A DNA stretch of 64,000 nt. It comes from Diphasiastrum complanatum. Taxonomy: Eukaryota > Streptophyta > Lycopodiopsida > Lycopodiales > Lycopodiaceae. Shown here piece after piece: positions 46,715-57,572 of the stretch. Positions within the stretch are counted from its first letter, which is position 1, and every line of letters begins with the position of its first letter. Location of the stretch: positions 55,556,538 through 55,620,537 of the forward strand of contig CM055104.1 of assembly GCA_029204225.1 (NCBI GenBank), in the 5' to 3' direction. Position numbers and translations under genes: made by a program. The notes beneath the pieces were generated by a model. It searched no databases, was not told the DNA's origin, and was given only the letters and a program-made list of their open reading frames with translations.

Positions 46715-48166
46715 TTATAAGGTTCTAAAGTATCTTTCATAATTGATATAGAGAATAGTGTCCAAATTGGATGCTTCACTATTTCTTACATCAATTTTAC
46801 ACATCAACATATAACTAGAACATGAAGAACCAAATAGAATGTGAATGAAATGATTCCTCCATGTTTCAAACTTTGAACTCTCTGGAAAATTACAGCAACC
46901 AAACAATAAATGTGAGTGATGACCATTTGCTTGCTTGTCTCCTCCAACTTTGTCCTTTCTTGATATGTCTCCACCATAAAACTCCAAGAATGATCCTCCA
47001 TCTCCATCTTGACACAAGATATCATCAACACTTGATGACTTGGCCATGAATGAGTGACATAATGAACCTCCAATAGCTTCATTTCCATCAGCAGAACCAG
47101 CCAAGAATGCTAGTACAACTCCAACAATAAGATATTGCAAGACAATGTAGCTAGTTTGTCCATATCTTGACAATTTGCACACATCCACATGAAATAGCTC
47201 AAACATGAGATAGAACAAGTAAAGTAAACTTGAACAAAACTTCCTTGCTGCTCCTTTGACCTTACTTGAGTCTTCAATAAGCTGCAGAAATAGATCCGTA
47301 ACATCTTTGCCAATTACCTCTCCTTTGATGCTCTTGACTAGCTCCAAATTGCCACCTTCCCTTTTGTGTTGTTGTAGCCCTTTGAGACCAATCTCTTGAT
47401 CTTTCTCTTGACCATCAAAGTCATTGAACAGACTTTGTTTTCCAAATCCATTACTTGCTTTTCTAGTATGAAAACCATGAGAACCAATATCCACTTGCAT
47501 AACATCATCTACACAAGAAAATTCTCCAAAACATGTGAGTAAAGCAAAGTGTGTTGCTTCCACTTGCTTACCTTTCTCTTGATCATCAAAGATATCAAAG
47601 ATATGAATATCTTCAGACCTGAACCTCTGAAAATACTCTCTCTCAAACATATGATCTAGATCCAACAAGATCTCATCAATGCTTGATCTCGATCTTCCAC
47701 AAAGGTTAGTGAAAACAATGTCACCAATTTCACCATCATAAATCAAAAGATAGATTCCAAACTTTCCATCCAACATGAAGTAGAGTAGGTAAAGATGAGT
47801 ATCAAACCTAATAAATCCAGCCTTCTTAAGTCCATAACAAACCTCAATAAGCTCACCAATGAGATCTCCCTTGTCTTGAAAAAATTGCCTCTCGATTTGC
47901 TCCATGTAGTCTTCTCCAACCAACCTTTTGCCATCTTGATCATGAGTGATCAATTCACAATCATAGAATCCTTTGAGTTGACGAAGAGATGTGAGATCCA
48001 TGCCTTGGATCTTCCCAAGAACCAATCTTTCATTGCTCTTTTCTTCATAAGACTCCCTCTTAATGATTGCATCATAAGAAGTAGAAACCTCAAAAACATT
48101 AGAAGCCATGAAAAAAATGATTAGTACCTTCAACATAAGGATGATTGAAGTACTCTCTTTTTTCAA
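46715..48166 (-). CDS. Unknown 483-codon ORF inside copia X
   Basis: I do not recognise this protein. It replaces integrase-RT-RNase H in an otherwise well-formed LTR element. Residues 8-22 are hydrophobic (IILMLKVLIIFFMAS), like a signal peptide or anchor; 311-328 and 340-357 are two further hydrophobic segments. The region between is acidic and rich in phenylalanine and aspartate, with FDDQEKGK (193-200) and FDGQEKDQ (250-257) as a loose internal repeat. No DD-E, YVDD, DSGA or zinc-knuckle motif is present. The frame is open upstream of the M as far as a TAG at about 48180. It could be captured host sequence, an envelope-like ORF as in SIRE-type elements (normally located after RT), or a chance frame, although 484 codons makes chance unlikely. 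Confidence 0.5.
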   Translation of the reverse strand: MKKESTSIILMLKVLIIFFMASNVFEVSTSYDAIIKRESYEEKSNERLVLGKIQGMDLTSLRQLKGFYDCELITHDQDGKRLVGEDYMEQIERQFFQDKGDLIGELIEVCYGLKKAGFIRFDTHLYLLYFMLDGKFGIYLLIYDGEIGDIVFTNLCGRSRSSIDEILLDLDHMFEREYFQRFRSEDIHIFDIFDDQEKGKQVEATHFALLTCFGEFSCVDDVMQVDIGSHGFHTRKASNGFGKQSLFNDFDGQEKDQEIGLKGLQQHKREGGNLELVKSIKGEVIGKDVTDLFLQLIEDSSKVKGAARKFCSSLLYLFYLMFELFHVDVCKLSRYGQTSYIVLQYLIVGVVLAFLAGSADGNEAIGGSLCHSFMAKSSSVDDILCQDGDGGSFLEFYGGDISRKDKVGGDKQANGHHSHLLFGCCNFPESSKFETWRNHFIHILFGSSCSSYMLMCKIDVRNSEASNLDTILYINYERYFRTL

Positions 48167-48428
48167 ACAAGAACTTCTACTCTATGATTTAGGTAATGAC
48201 TCATATGATAATGATTCTTTCTCACTATCATTCACAATGACATCATTCAAAGTACATCCTACTTTGAACTCTTCACATACTTCTTTTCTCCTTGAGTTGT
48301 GACTATCTCCCTCACCAAGTCTCTTGATAGAACCATTTGATCTACTCTATTTATGAAGACATGTGACTCCACTTGCTGGAAAAATGACTTTCTTGGAATC
48401 ATAACAAAAAAATTGTAGAAGAACCATC

Positions 48429-49136
48429 TCATTCATGAATGCACCTAGCAACATCTTTTTCCATATAATCAAAGAAATCATTAACAACAATCTTTTCCAA
48501 GGAAGAACCTTCACCTCCATTGATGAAGTTAGCTCTTTCCTTAACTTTTTCATGCTTGCACTTGCCATGAATAACCTTTGAAACACCATCATTATCCTCA
48601 AGACTAGCCAAGTTAGCACAAAGATGAACATCTCCAAGAAGCATATTAGATCTTGACCTAGATCTAGCATAAGGAAGCTTTTTAGACTTTGCATAAGATC
48701 CACCAATCTTATTGATGCTTAAAGGTAACTTTGAAAAGTTGAGACCAATCTCCTTTTCCATTCCATCCTTTTTGCTAACCATAAAAAAAGCATCAAGCTT
48801 GAAAAGTCTACCTTGTTTATTGCCCCTAGCAACCAAGATTTCCTCCTTTGTAATGAAGCAAGCATCACCACCAAACTTTACCATGTATCCTTTCTCTATC
48901 ATTTGACCAACACTTAGCAAATTCTTTGAAAGTGAAGGAATGTAAAGAATACCATCAAGTCTTGCTTTCCTATTAGTAGAGAGACAAATAAGAATTGAAC
49001 CAATACCTTCAATCACAGACTCACCACCATTGGCCATGTGAATTGCTTTCTTGGCTCCATCATAAGTGACCAAAGAAGTAAAGAACTCCTTGTGACTAGT
49101 CATGTGTGAACTAGCTCCACTATCAATCACCTTCAC
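48429..49136 (-). pseudogene. X protease and decayed GAG-pre-integrase
   Basis: VIDSGASSHMTSHKEFF is the aspartic protease motif; LDGILYIPSLSKNLLSVGQM and KQGRLFKLDAFF follow as in other copia pol proteins. The expected WHKRLGH block is absent; instead KLPYARSRSRSNMLLGDVH is reminiscent of the SKSHRLAYSRSTSRS and HSDIH region of D, so integrase has been cut short just there. The last 60 residues are unlike integrase. Confidence 0.75.
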
Positions 49137-49180
49137 TTGATATTGGACTTGAAGAACACATCAAAAGAGAACACCACCAC

Positions 49181-50008
49181 CTAGATCCTCATCATTAGTA
49201 GTAAAGTTGATTTGCTTGCTACTTCATCTCTTTGCTTCTTCAAACATTCATTAGCAAAATGCCTTTTGATTCCACAATAAAAGCATTTTAACTTAGACTT
49301 ATCTTTCTTTTTGCCAAAAGAAGAAGTCTCACCTTGATCTTGCCCTTTAGACCACTTGCCTTTGCCTTTGCCCTTGAACTTGCCTTTGATGAACATAGCA
49401 TCCTCTTCATAATGAGATGTCGATGTAGATCCACCTCCTCTTGATTGAAGCCTATACTCCTCATTCACCAAGATCTCTTGCAAATCCACAATACTTGGCA
49501 AAGTCTTTTGAATAGCAAAACTTTGAACAAGATTAGCATGATCATCCAACAAGCCATTAAGTATAAGTTCTACCTCCTTAATGCTTTCATCGATACATGC
49601 TAACTCATCATTGAATGTTTTAACCCTCAAAACAAAAGCATGAGTACTCTCTTCCTTCTTTTTCAAACTTTGAAAGATTTTCCTCCTAAGAGTAAGCACT
49701 CTTGATGTAGACTTGGATTCATAAAGCTTCTTCAAAGCTTCCCAAGCCTCCAAAGATGATGTGCACTTACCAACTTCCTTGAGAATTTCATTGGTAACAT
49801 TCATCTTAATCATGTGTAGAGCTCTCTTTGCTCTCTTGTCATACCTCACTTGATCTTGAGGTGCTTGAGGTCTCTCCTCCACACCTGCAACAATCTCCAT
49901 CAACTCATTCATCTCCAATAAGGACTCCATCCTCACCTTCCAAGTAGAATAGTTGATTGAGGTAAGCCTATCATTGCTCTCCAACATAAATCCCCCACTT
50001 GTAGCCAT
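49181..50008 (-). CDS. X gag
   Basis: An intact 275-codon gag. MATSGGFMLESNDRL, NYSTWKVRMESLLEM, LHMIKMNVTNEILKEVG, SLEAWEALKKLYES, and a C-terminal zinc knuckle CFYCGIKRHFANEC (CX2CX4HX4C), preceded by a lysine/glycine-rich RNA-binding stretch (KFKGKGKGKW). Gag forms the particle in which the RNA is packaged and copied. The family match to D gag is close (MASNGGIMLESSERL). It is separated from the protease frame by a stop and frame change at 49137-49181. Confidence 0.88.
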   Translation of the reverse strand: MATSGGFMLESNDRLTSINYSTWKVRMESLLEMNELMEIVAGVEERPQAPQDQVRYDKRAKRALHMIKMNVTNEILKEVGKCTSSLEAWEALKKLYESKSTSRVLTLRRKIFQSLKKKEESTHAFVLRVKTFNDELACIDESIKEVELILNGLLDDHANLVQSFAIQKTLPSIVDLQEILVNEEYRLQSRGGGSTSTSHYEEDAMFIKGKFKGKGKGKWSKGQDQGETSSFGKKKDKSKLKCFYCGIKRHFANECLKKQRDEVASKSTLLLMMRI

Positions 50009-50598
50009 GTTGAAGTGACCTAATCTTCTCTTTCAACCTGTTCCAATGCACAAAGAACTCTCTTGAATGTCAAAAAATGAACTCAATAAGAAATCACAAA
50101 GATATGGAACCTCTCAAATCTCTTCTAGCACTTCTAGCTAGAAAATCAACACATAGAATAGTGAAATCTTGATCAACCTATGATCTATCCTTAATCTAAT
50201 GATTCTTGTCACTTCCTAATATTGAAACACACTCAAATGAATTTCAGTAACCTCACAAACTAGAGATCCAATCAAAATTAGGGTTTTGACAAAATCACAA
50301 AAAATTGAATATCTCAAATTCTACATGCAATTTCTAGAAACTTGGTATATCTTCTTGTAGACTCCAATGAGACCTTCCTAATGCACCAAAAATCATCTAA
50401 TTCTAGTAAGCCAAGTGTGAAACTGGAATTGATCAAGTATATAACCCTATATTGAGTTTTGACCTACAAAAGATCAATTCTACACATGCAAAAATGCTGA
50501 TTTTTGAGTAGAGATCAATCTAGCATGCTCTAGCATTGGTAACTCCTCCAAAGTCCTTGCTAAAGATGGCTGATCCTTTCATAAGCTGAAACACAATA
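50009..50598 (-). other. X leader; no gene
   Basis: Untranslated stretch between the primer site and gag. Confidence 0.7.
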
Positions 50599-50610
50599 GC
50601 TCTGATAACA

Positions 50611-51266
50611 TGTGAAGGATTTCAGATCATTCAAGATCCAATCCATGTCCCAAATCTTTGGTTACAATAAGGAGCAAACCAACAATCTTGCCAATGTAGA
50701 AAAATCAGCATCTACACACAAAATGAGATGCAAACTCTAAGAGATATTGATCAAACATGAACCAAAACATAAAATATGTTTTTTTTCCTACAATTACAGT
50801 ACCCTACTGTATTTCACACGTGTGAAACCGAAAATAGCAATAAATGATCATTCTACACACAAGATTGCAAGATAACACCAAGATAGTGCACCAATGAGTA
50901 GAAGAACCCAAAGAGAACCATGTATAATGATGAAATGAGAGAGAGAAGAGAGAAGATGATGTGTCTCTCCATGAGTTACATCCTTTTATAGAGTTTTCAA
51001 ACTCTATTTGGCCACTTGGCTTTCCCTCCAAAATGTAAACCCTACTATTTTTGGGTCTAGATTCAATGTACCCAAACTTCAAATTTGAATCTCTCTCAAA
51101 CTCGACTACCAACTTTCTCAAACTTTCCAAAAGTGTTTATTGAATGTATTTTAAACTAATATAACTTCAAAAAGTTTATCTCTAAGTCTAAAATGAGTTT
51201 TGGCCTCTTATTGACAATTTACCAAAATTTGACTAAACTAGACTAAACTAGATGAAATCTCTCACA
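50611..51266 (-). repeat. 5' LTR of X
   Basis: 656 bp, partner of 45970-46626 with about 15 differences by eye. Palindrome at 50813-50826. Confidence 0.9.
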
Positions 51267-51271
51267 CTCCA

Positions 51272-51423
51272 TTCATGGCAAGAGGGTGACATTGATGCCC
51301 AAGGACATGCTTCTTGTCATGAGGCTTTGAAAAACCTATGATAGCATTTATAAGTTTGGCTTCACACAGAGGCAAGTTCCTCTTGAAAGGGGGCCTGTCC
51401 CACCCCGAAAAAAGAGAAAGCAA
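51272..51423 (+). pseudogene. Histone H3-like ORF, part 2: end of fold and basic linker
   Basis: Starting at the base after the CTCCA duplication, the frame of part 1 resumes without a shift: IHGKRVTLMPKDMLLVMRL, matching H3/CENH3 (C)AIHAKRVT.MPKD..LARR. A TGA follows at 51328, near where H3 normally ends. The same frame then stays open: KTYDSIYKFGF, and a basic stretch PVPPRKKRKQ that looks like a nuclear localisation signal. The frame is interrupted at 51423 by C2. The TGA could be the true end of the histone or another damaged codon. Confidence 0.72.
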
Positions 51424-52105
51424 TGTAAAAATTACAGCAAATAAGGATCTTAAAACACTTGAAATGATGAGGGAAACAATAGATTATGATTTCATAAGAT
51501 TAGCACAAGTTGAACCATCAAAATCCATCAAAAATCTATGCTTGAACCTCACTAAATGGCCCAAATCCTTGAAGAAGGCTTCACACGTGTGAAAGTACGG
51601 CCTCCCACAATCTGAGTACTGTACACCAGACCTACATTCAATCCTATAATCATTAGTAATCACAAGTACTCAAACAATTATGAACATAGAGAGCAATTGC
51701 ACCATTATGAGAGAAAAAACATGAAATTGCTTGATTGATTTTGGTGAGATATCATCACCTATATATACATGATCCATCACGGTTTTGGGCAGGTATGAGT
51801 AGCCCTAAACCTATCCCTAATGCTAATTTTGGTGGATCTTTCATCCCTACTAGGTTAGGGTTGGAATCTTGGAGATCCCTCAACAATGTAGAAAATACCA
51901 AAAATAGCTCCTATTTTTTCTCCCTTGTATCTAAGCATAATTTGGACTCATTCCAAAGGTTCTAACACTTAGGTCTACTTGAGAACATCCTTATGAATGG
52001 AATCCTATGCTATTTGGCACGTGTGACAAGCCACATCATGATCATCTAACTATTTACAAGTCATATGACCAAATCTAGTCAAGCTAGAATTGTGAATTTT
52101 TAACA
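51424..52105 (-). repeat. 3' LTR of C2
   Basis: 682 bp with palindrome TTCACACGTGTGAA at 51580-51593 and TATATATA box at about 51762. Confidence 0.92.
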
Positions 52106-52119
52106 CTCCTCCTCACTAT

Positions 52120-53640
52120 CTAGCTTGGTTCAATCATTGCTTTACTAATCACTCCAAGTGATGATCTGAACTTCATAAAAGGTGTCTTTTGAAGTGGTTT
52201 AGTAAGTAGATCAGCTACACATTCATTGCTTGGAACATGCTCCAAAGCAATCTCCTTGGCTTGCACCATTTCTCTCACAAAGTGATGGCATATCTCAATG
52301 TGCTTAGATCTTGCATGGAAGATTGGGTTAGATGCAAGGTGTTGGGCTGATATATTGTCATTGTAGATGATTGGTGCCTCCTCTGAATCCATGATCTTTA
52401 GTTCCACCAATAATCTCTTGATCCAAAGTACCTCCTTTGTAGTAGTTGTCAAAGCTTTGTACTCGGCCTCGGTTGAACATAGAGATATAGTTTCTTGCTT
52501 TTTTGAAAGCCATGAAACCACACCTTCTCCTATGAAAGTTGAATAGGCACTTGTTGATTTCCTATCCCTCTTGTCCCCTGCAAAATCTGAATCACTAAAT
52601 GCATGAAGGTTAATCACATCTCCTCTATATAGAATCCCAAAATTCAATGTACCTGAGATGTATCTTAGAATCCTCTTAGCCTTTTTCCAATGGATATTCA
52701 ATGGCTTTTGCATGGATTGGCTCAACCTACATACACTAAAGCTAAGATATGGTCTAGTTATAGTGATCCACATTAAGTAACCTATAAGTTGCCTAAACAA
52801 AGTGATGTCCATGAAGGATCTTTCATCATCTTCATTTGGCACTTTTACATCTTGCTCCACTGGTGTGTCAACACTTTTGCATACTTCCATCTTAAACTTC
52901 TTCAAAAGAGTTTGAGCATAGTTTACTTGACTTATAAAGATAAAATCATACCCTCTAAGTACTTCTATGCCTAAGATGAAGTGAAGACACCCTAGATCTA
53001 CCATCTTGAACTCTAAGGATAGATCTATCTTGATTTTTTCAATACCATCAACACTATTTCCACTAATGATGATGTCATCTACATAAATGAGTAAAAGTAC
53101 AATACCAACATCATCAGACTTAATGTCAAGAGTGGGATCATATTCACTTTGAACAAAAGAAAGTGAAATAAGATAGCAATGTAGTCTTGAATTCCAAGAT
53201 CTCGAGGCTTGCTTCAAGCCATAGATGCTTCTTTGGAGATGGCATACTTTGTTATCCATTCCATGCTTGATGAACCCTTGTGGCTGCTCCATATAGATAT
53301 CCTCTTCCAAAAAACCATTCAAGAAAGCATTAGAGACATCCATTTGACATAGAATCCATCCAAAATGTGATGCAAGTGCAATGATTAGTCTTATTGTGAC
53401 CATCTTGGCCACGGGTGCAAAAGTTTCCTCATAGTCTATCCCTCTCTCTTGAGCATAGCCTTTTGCAACTAATCTTGCTTTATGTTTGTTAACACTCCCA
53501 TTTGCATTCAACTTAAGCTTGAAGACCCACTTGCATCCTATTACATTCCTTTGAGGTCTCTCAACAAGCAACCAAGTTTCATTCTCAATCAAGGCATCAT
53601 ACTCATCCAACATAGCTTTATACCATTCTTTGGAGTTCAA
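52120..53640 (-). pseudogene. C2 reverse transcriptase and RNase H
   Basis: Open for 506 codons. RT: EWYKAMLDEYDAL, VIGCKWVFKLKLNANGS, YEETFAPVAKMVTIRL, QMDVSNAFLNGFLEEDIYM, SIYGLKQASRSW, and the catalytic LLLIYVDDIIISG. RNase H: DSDFAGDKRDRKSTSAY, SLCSTEAEYKAL, ARSKHIEICHHF and CVADLLTKPL. All catalytic motifs are intact. It would normally be part of one polyprotein with integrase; it is separated by a TAG at 53713. RT copies the element RNA into DNA inside gag particles. Confidence 0.92.
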
Positions 53641-53712
53641 TGCATCTTCAACATTAGATGGTTCTTCAAAACTAGATAAAGCATAAGAAGTGGATGAGAT
53701 ACCCTCAACTTG

Positions 53713-54891
53713 CTATCCTTTGCCTTGATATGTGAGCCTTGATGGCTCCACTTTTGCCCTTGAAGATCTCCTTGGTGTGATAGGTGGGTTTGGTGCTTGC
53801 TCCTCCATGAGCTCCTCCTCAAAACCAAGATCTTGATCCTCGGCCATCTTCTTCTTGATTGTTGGAGCACTTGAGCCTTCTTCAAGCATATGCATATGAT
53901 GTTCATCAAAGATGACATCCCTTGAAACAACAAATTTGTTCAAGGATGGGAGATAGACTTTGTAGCCCTTGTTTGAGCTTGCATATCCAAGCATGATCCC
54001 TCTTGTGGAGGATGGATCCTCCTTGGTTCTTGTTTCCAATGGCACATGCACATAACATATACACCCAAAAACTTTCAAGTGATTAAGATTGGGTTTCTTT
54101 CCATACAACATCTCATAAGGACTTTTGCCTTCAATTGCTTTGCAAGACACCCTATTCATCAAGTAGTTTGCACATACAAGAGACTCACCCCAAAAGGATT
54201 TGGGCAAACAAGCATCTAATCTTAAAGCCTTAGAACATTCACATAATGTTCTATTCCTTCTTTCAGCAACTCCATTTTGTTGAGGAGTGTAAGGACAAGA
54301 AGTCTCTTTCTTGATCCCTTCCTCCTCACAAAAGGCCTTGAACTCATTGGAGATGAATTCTCCACCATTGTCACTTCTAAGAATCTTGATGCTATGATTA
54401 TGATGCTTTTCCACAAACAACTTGAACTTTACAAAAGTATCAAATACTTGAGACTTGAGGGAAAGTAAGAACACCCAACCATATCTTGAGTAGTCATCAA
54501 TGAAGGTTAAAAACATGGATGAACCTCCATTAGATTTGGTGCTAGCAATGTGCACATCCGAGTGTATGAGTTCAAGAGGATGAGATGACTTTGTGATGGA
54601 GTTAGGAAACACCTTCTTATGTGCCTTGGATAAGGCACAAGCTTCACAAACCTTGTCTTCCTTCCCAATAGACCTTGGTAGGCCTAAAGCATACTCCTCC
54701 TTGATCATAGCCTCCATGGAACCCGAGTTGACATGTCCAAGTCTTTTGTGCCATAAAGTAAAAGTAGATATCTTGCTCTTCTCGGCCAACATGACAACAT
54801 TAGTATCCACAAATGCATCCAACTTATAAAGTTTGCCAAGTCTAGTGCCCTTAGACATTATCTTACCCTTCTTCTTGATGAAACATTCATT
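53713..54891 (-). pseudogene. C2 integrase segment
   Basis: GAG-pre-integrase LWHKRLGHVNSG, the HSDVH/FIDDYSRYGW, RSDNGGEFISN and NGVAERRNRTL integrase motifs, and the linker to RT with YEMLYGKKPNLNHLKVFGC and SRDVIFDEH. Bounded by TAA at 54889 (the C1 copy has a serine codon there) and TAG at 53713 (GKG then stop, probably from CAG). Integrase inserts the new DNA copy into the chromosome. Confidence 0.9.
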
Positions 54892-56084
54892 TTAAGCAAA
54901 GTCAACATTGAAACCATTGTCTACCATTTGGCCCACACTTAGTAGATTCTTTGTTATTGTAGGAATGTACAAAACACCTTCTATGTTGATCTTTTTGGAA
55001 GATCCTAAGCAAAGGGGAATGCTACCAACTCCTTCAATCTTACAAGCTTCATCATTTGCTGTATAAATGGACTTTATAGGTCCATCATAAGATAAGAGAG
55101 AAGAGAAAAACTCCCTTTTACTAGTCATGTGTGAACTAGCACCCGAGTCAATCCACCAAGGATCTTCTCCTTTGAAGCTTGTTGAAGAAAATATGGACAT
55201 CATGAGAGAGTCCTCATGTGAACTCTCCTCCTCCTCCTCTTTGCTCATGTTGGCTTGGCTTTGATCTTGCTTCCTCTTGAAGCATTCCGAGGCATAATGC
55301 CCCATCTTGCTACAATAGTAGCACTTCACCTTTGATTTGTCCTTCTTGACTTTGGTGGTTGATGGAGATGCCTTTGAGGGTCCTTGATCATCAAGCTTTG
55401 TAGACTTCTTGAATGTTGATCCTTTTCCTTTGGACTTGCCTTTGCCTTTGGTGAAGAGAGCTTGGTCATCTCCACCTTGGATGGAAAGCCTATCCATCCT
55501 CTCTTGCATTTGGCTCCTTCTTGATTCCTCGGCCATGAGTGTGCCTTGAAGTTCTTCAAGTATGGGTAGCTTACCCATAATTGCATATCCCTGAACCAAA
55601 TTGTCAAATTCAAAGCTTAGTCCATTCAATATGAGTTGAACAAGCTCTTCATCCTTGATAGGATCACCTATAAAGACTAGCTCTCTGTTCAATTCCTTTA
55701 CTCTTAGGACAAAAGTATGTGCACTCTTCCTTTCTTTTGATAGCTTCTATAGATTTGATTCTCCAAAGCTAACATTCTAGTTTGGTTCTTGGATTCATAG
55801 ACCTTTTGCAAAGTCTCCCAAGCATCTTGAGCTGAAGTGCAATCTCCTACATCTCTTAAGAGTTCATTTGCAACATTCATTTTTATGCAATGTAGTGCAA
55901 CATTGCACCACTTGATGTATTTGGCTTTTTCTTGAGGATGAATAGGTTCACCCTCCTTACCATTTACAATTTCCATCAGATCTTGCATGATCATGATAGA
56001 TTCCATTCTAACTTTCCACATGGAATAGTTAGTTTTGTTGAGCCTTTCATTAGTATCCAAAAGATATGCATTTATAGATGCCAT
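54892..56084 (-). pseudogene. C2 gag and protease
   Basis: Gag starts at 56084 (MASINAYLLDTNERL), breaks by a frameshift near 55735, and resumes to a zinc knuckle YCSKMGHYASEC, then the protease WWIDSGASSHMTSKRE, YDGPIKSIYTAND and NLLSVGQM. The frameshift is identical to that of C1. Confidence 0.9.
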
Positions 56085-56883
56085 CTAGTCTCCTAATCAA
56101 GGACTTGACACAAATGAAGGTTACTTCTATTGATTTGATTGAAGGTCTACCTTATCCCACTTCTTAGGGACCTGAAAAGATCAGTAATAGACTTCCTATA
56201 AAGATCTAAGAATGATCTCTAACAAAATCAAATCATAGAATACTAGAAACAATGCACTTGCTTGATTGAAGTAGACAATACTAGTAGAATTGCCCCTCTT
56301 TCTATAAAGAACATTAAAGCTTCCAAATGATCTGATAAAGAGTGAGTTTCAGCAACCTAATATACTTCCAAAATAACTTGTAAAAGATCTAAATGGAACT
56401 TAATGAGGATGCAACACAATCTACTATCCAATCACAAGCAAAAAATGATCAAAATTGATGAAAAATTGATCTAATTTGGTGCATAAGTCAAGCAATGGTT
56501 GGAATGAACCTAAATCACTTTAGGAGGTGTCTACTACACCTTAGAACAGCCTTGAAGAGTCCCCAAAACTCTGATATTCCCTCTCCTTGAATGCTAGAAA
56601 GCCTCCTCTATGAAATCACCTCCAAAACTTGCTTAGAAATCAATGCTTGGAGCAAGCAAAACTTGCTATCTTGGTAATGTGAATTGAATTCAACTTTGCC
56701 TCTGGTTTTAGACACCTAAACACCTGCAAATGAAGTCACACAACACCAATCTCCAATGTATTTGACTCACTTTGAGTTCTAGAATCAATACTAGATGCTA
56801 AGATCCAATCTACACAAGATTTAGATCAAAAATTGTGATCAAATTGAATGAAAACCAAGGATTTAGCTCATTTCAGCCTTTAG
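56085..56883 (-). other. C2 leader; no gene
   Basis: Untranslated leader, matching that of C1. Confidence 0.75.
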
Positions 56884-56895
56884 GCTCTGATACCA

Positions 56896-57568
56896 TGTAA
56901 AAATTACAACAAATAAGGATCCTAAAACACTTGAAATGATGAGGGAAACAATAGATTATGATTTCATAAGATTAGCACAAGTTGAACCATCAAAATCCAT
57001 CAAAAATCTATGCTTGAACCTCACTAAATGGCCCAAATCCTTGAAGAAGGTTTCACACGTGTGAAAGTACGGCCTCCCACAGTCTGAGTACTGTACACCA
57101 GACCTACATTCAATCCTATAATCATTAGTAATCACAAGTACTCAAACAATTATGATTATAGAGAGCAATTGCACCATTATGAGAGAAAAAACATGAAATT
57201 GCTTGATTGATTTTGGTGAGATATCATCACCTATATATACATGATCCATCACGGTTTTGGGCAGGTATGAGTAGCCCTAAACCTATCCCTAATGCTAATT
57301 TTGGTGGATCTTTCATCCCTACTAAGTTAGGGTTGGAATCTTGGAGATCCCTCAACAATGCAAAAATTACCAAAAATAGCTCCTATTTTTTCTCCCTTGT
57401 ATCTAAGCATAATTTGGACTCATTCCAAAGGTTCTAACACTTAGGTCTACTTGAGAACCTCCTTATGAATGGAATCCTGGCACGTGTGACAAGCCACATC
57501 ATGACCATCTAACTATTTACAAGTCATATGACCAAAACTAGTCAAGCTAGAATTGTGAATTTTTAACA
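56896..57568 (-). repeat. 5' LTR of C2
   Basis: 673 bp, TGTTAAAAATTC to TTTTTACA on the minus strand, palindrome at 57052-57065. Confidence 0.92.
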
Positions 57569-57572
57569 GCAA

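Larger units (their letters stand above)
45970..51266 (-). mobile_element. Copia X: complete LTR element without integrase/RT, carrying a novel ORF
   Basis: 5297 bp with LTRs at 45970-46626 and 50611-51266 (657 and 656 bp, about 98 percent identical by eye) and a 5-bp target-site duplication CTCCA (45965-45969 and 51267-51271). Primer site at 50599-50610 reads TGTTATCAGAGC (one mismatch). Polypurine tract at 46627-46640. Order on the minus strand: gag, protease, pieces of GAG-pre-integrase, then a 483-codon ORF. No integrase core, RT or RNase H motif is present, so movement would need proteins from another element; C2- and D-like relatives have very similar gag. Confidence 0.9.
51424..57568 (-). 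mobile_element. Copia C2: full-length element
   Basis: 6145 bp. LTRs at 51424-52105 (682 bp) and 56896-57568 (673 bp), about 98 percent identical by eye with one 9-bp gap. Primer site TGGTATCAGAGC at 56884-56895 (minus), polypurine tract at 52106-52120. Target-site duplication GCAA (51420-51423, 57569-57572), possibly AGCAA if a terminal A is shared. All copia domains are present in the order gag, protease, integrase, RT, RNase H, but with one gag frameshift and stops at about 54889 and 53713. Confidence 0.92.

Noticed and set aside
46715-48166. Weak resemblance of ERLVLGKIQGMDLTSLRQL to a MADS-box K domain in the X ORF
   Set aside because: Only about 20 residues, no MADS domain and no heptad pattern that continues; too little to name a family.
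54222-54829. Plus-strand and minus-strand 63-78 codon frames inside C1 and C2 pol
   Set aside because: Shadows of the integrase frame, duplicated exactly because the elements are duplicated.
51424-57568. C2 as an autonomous active element
   Set aside because: Despite matching LTRs and TSD it has a gag frameshift and two pol stops.
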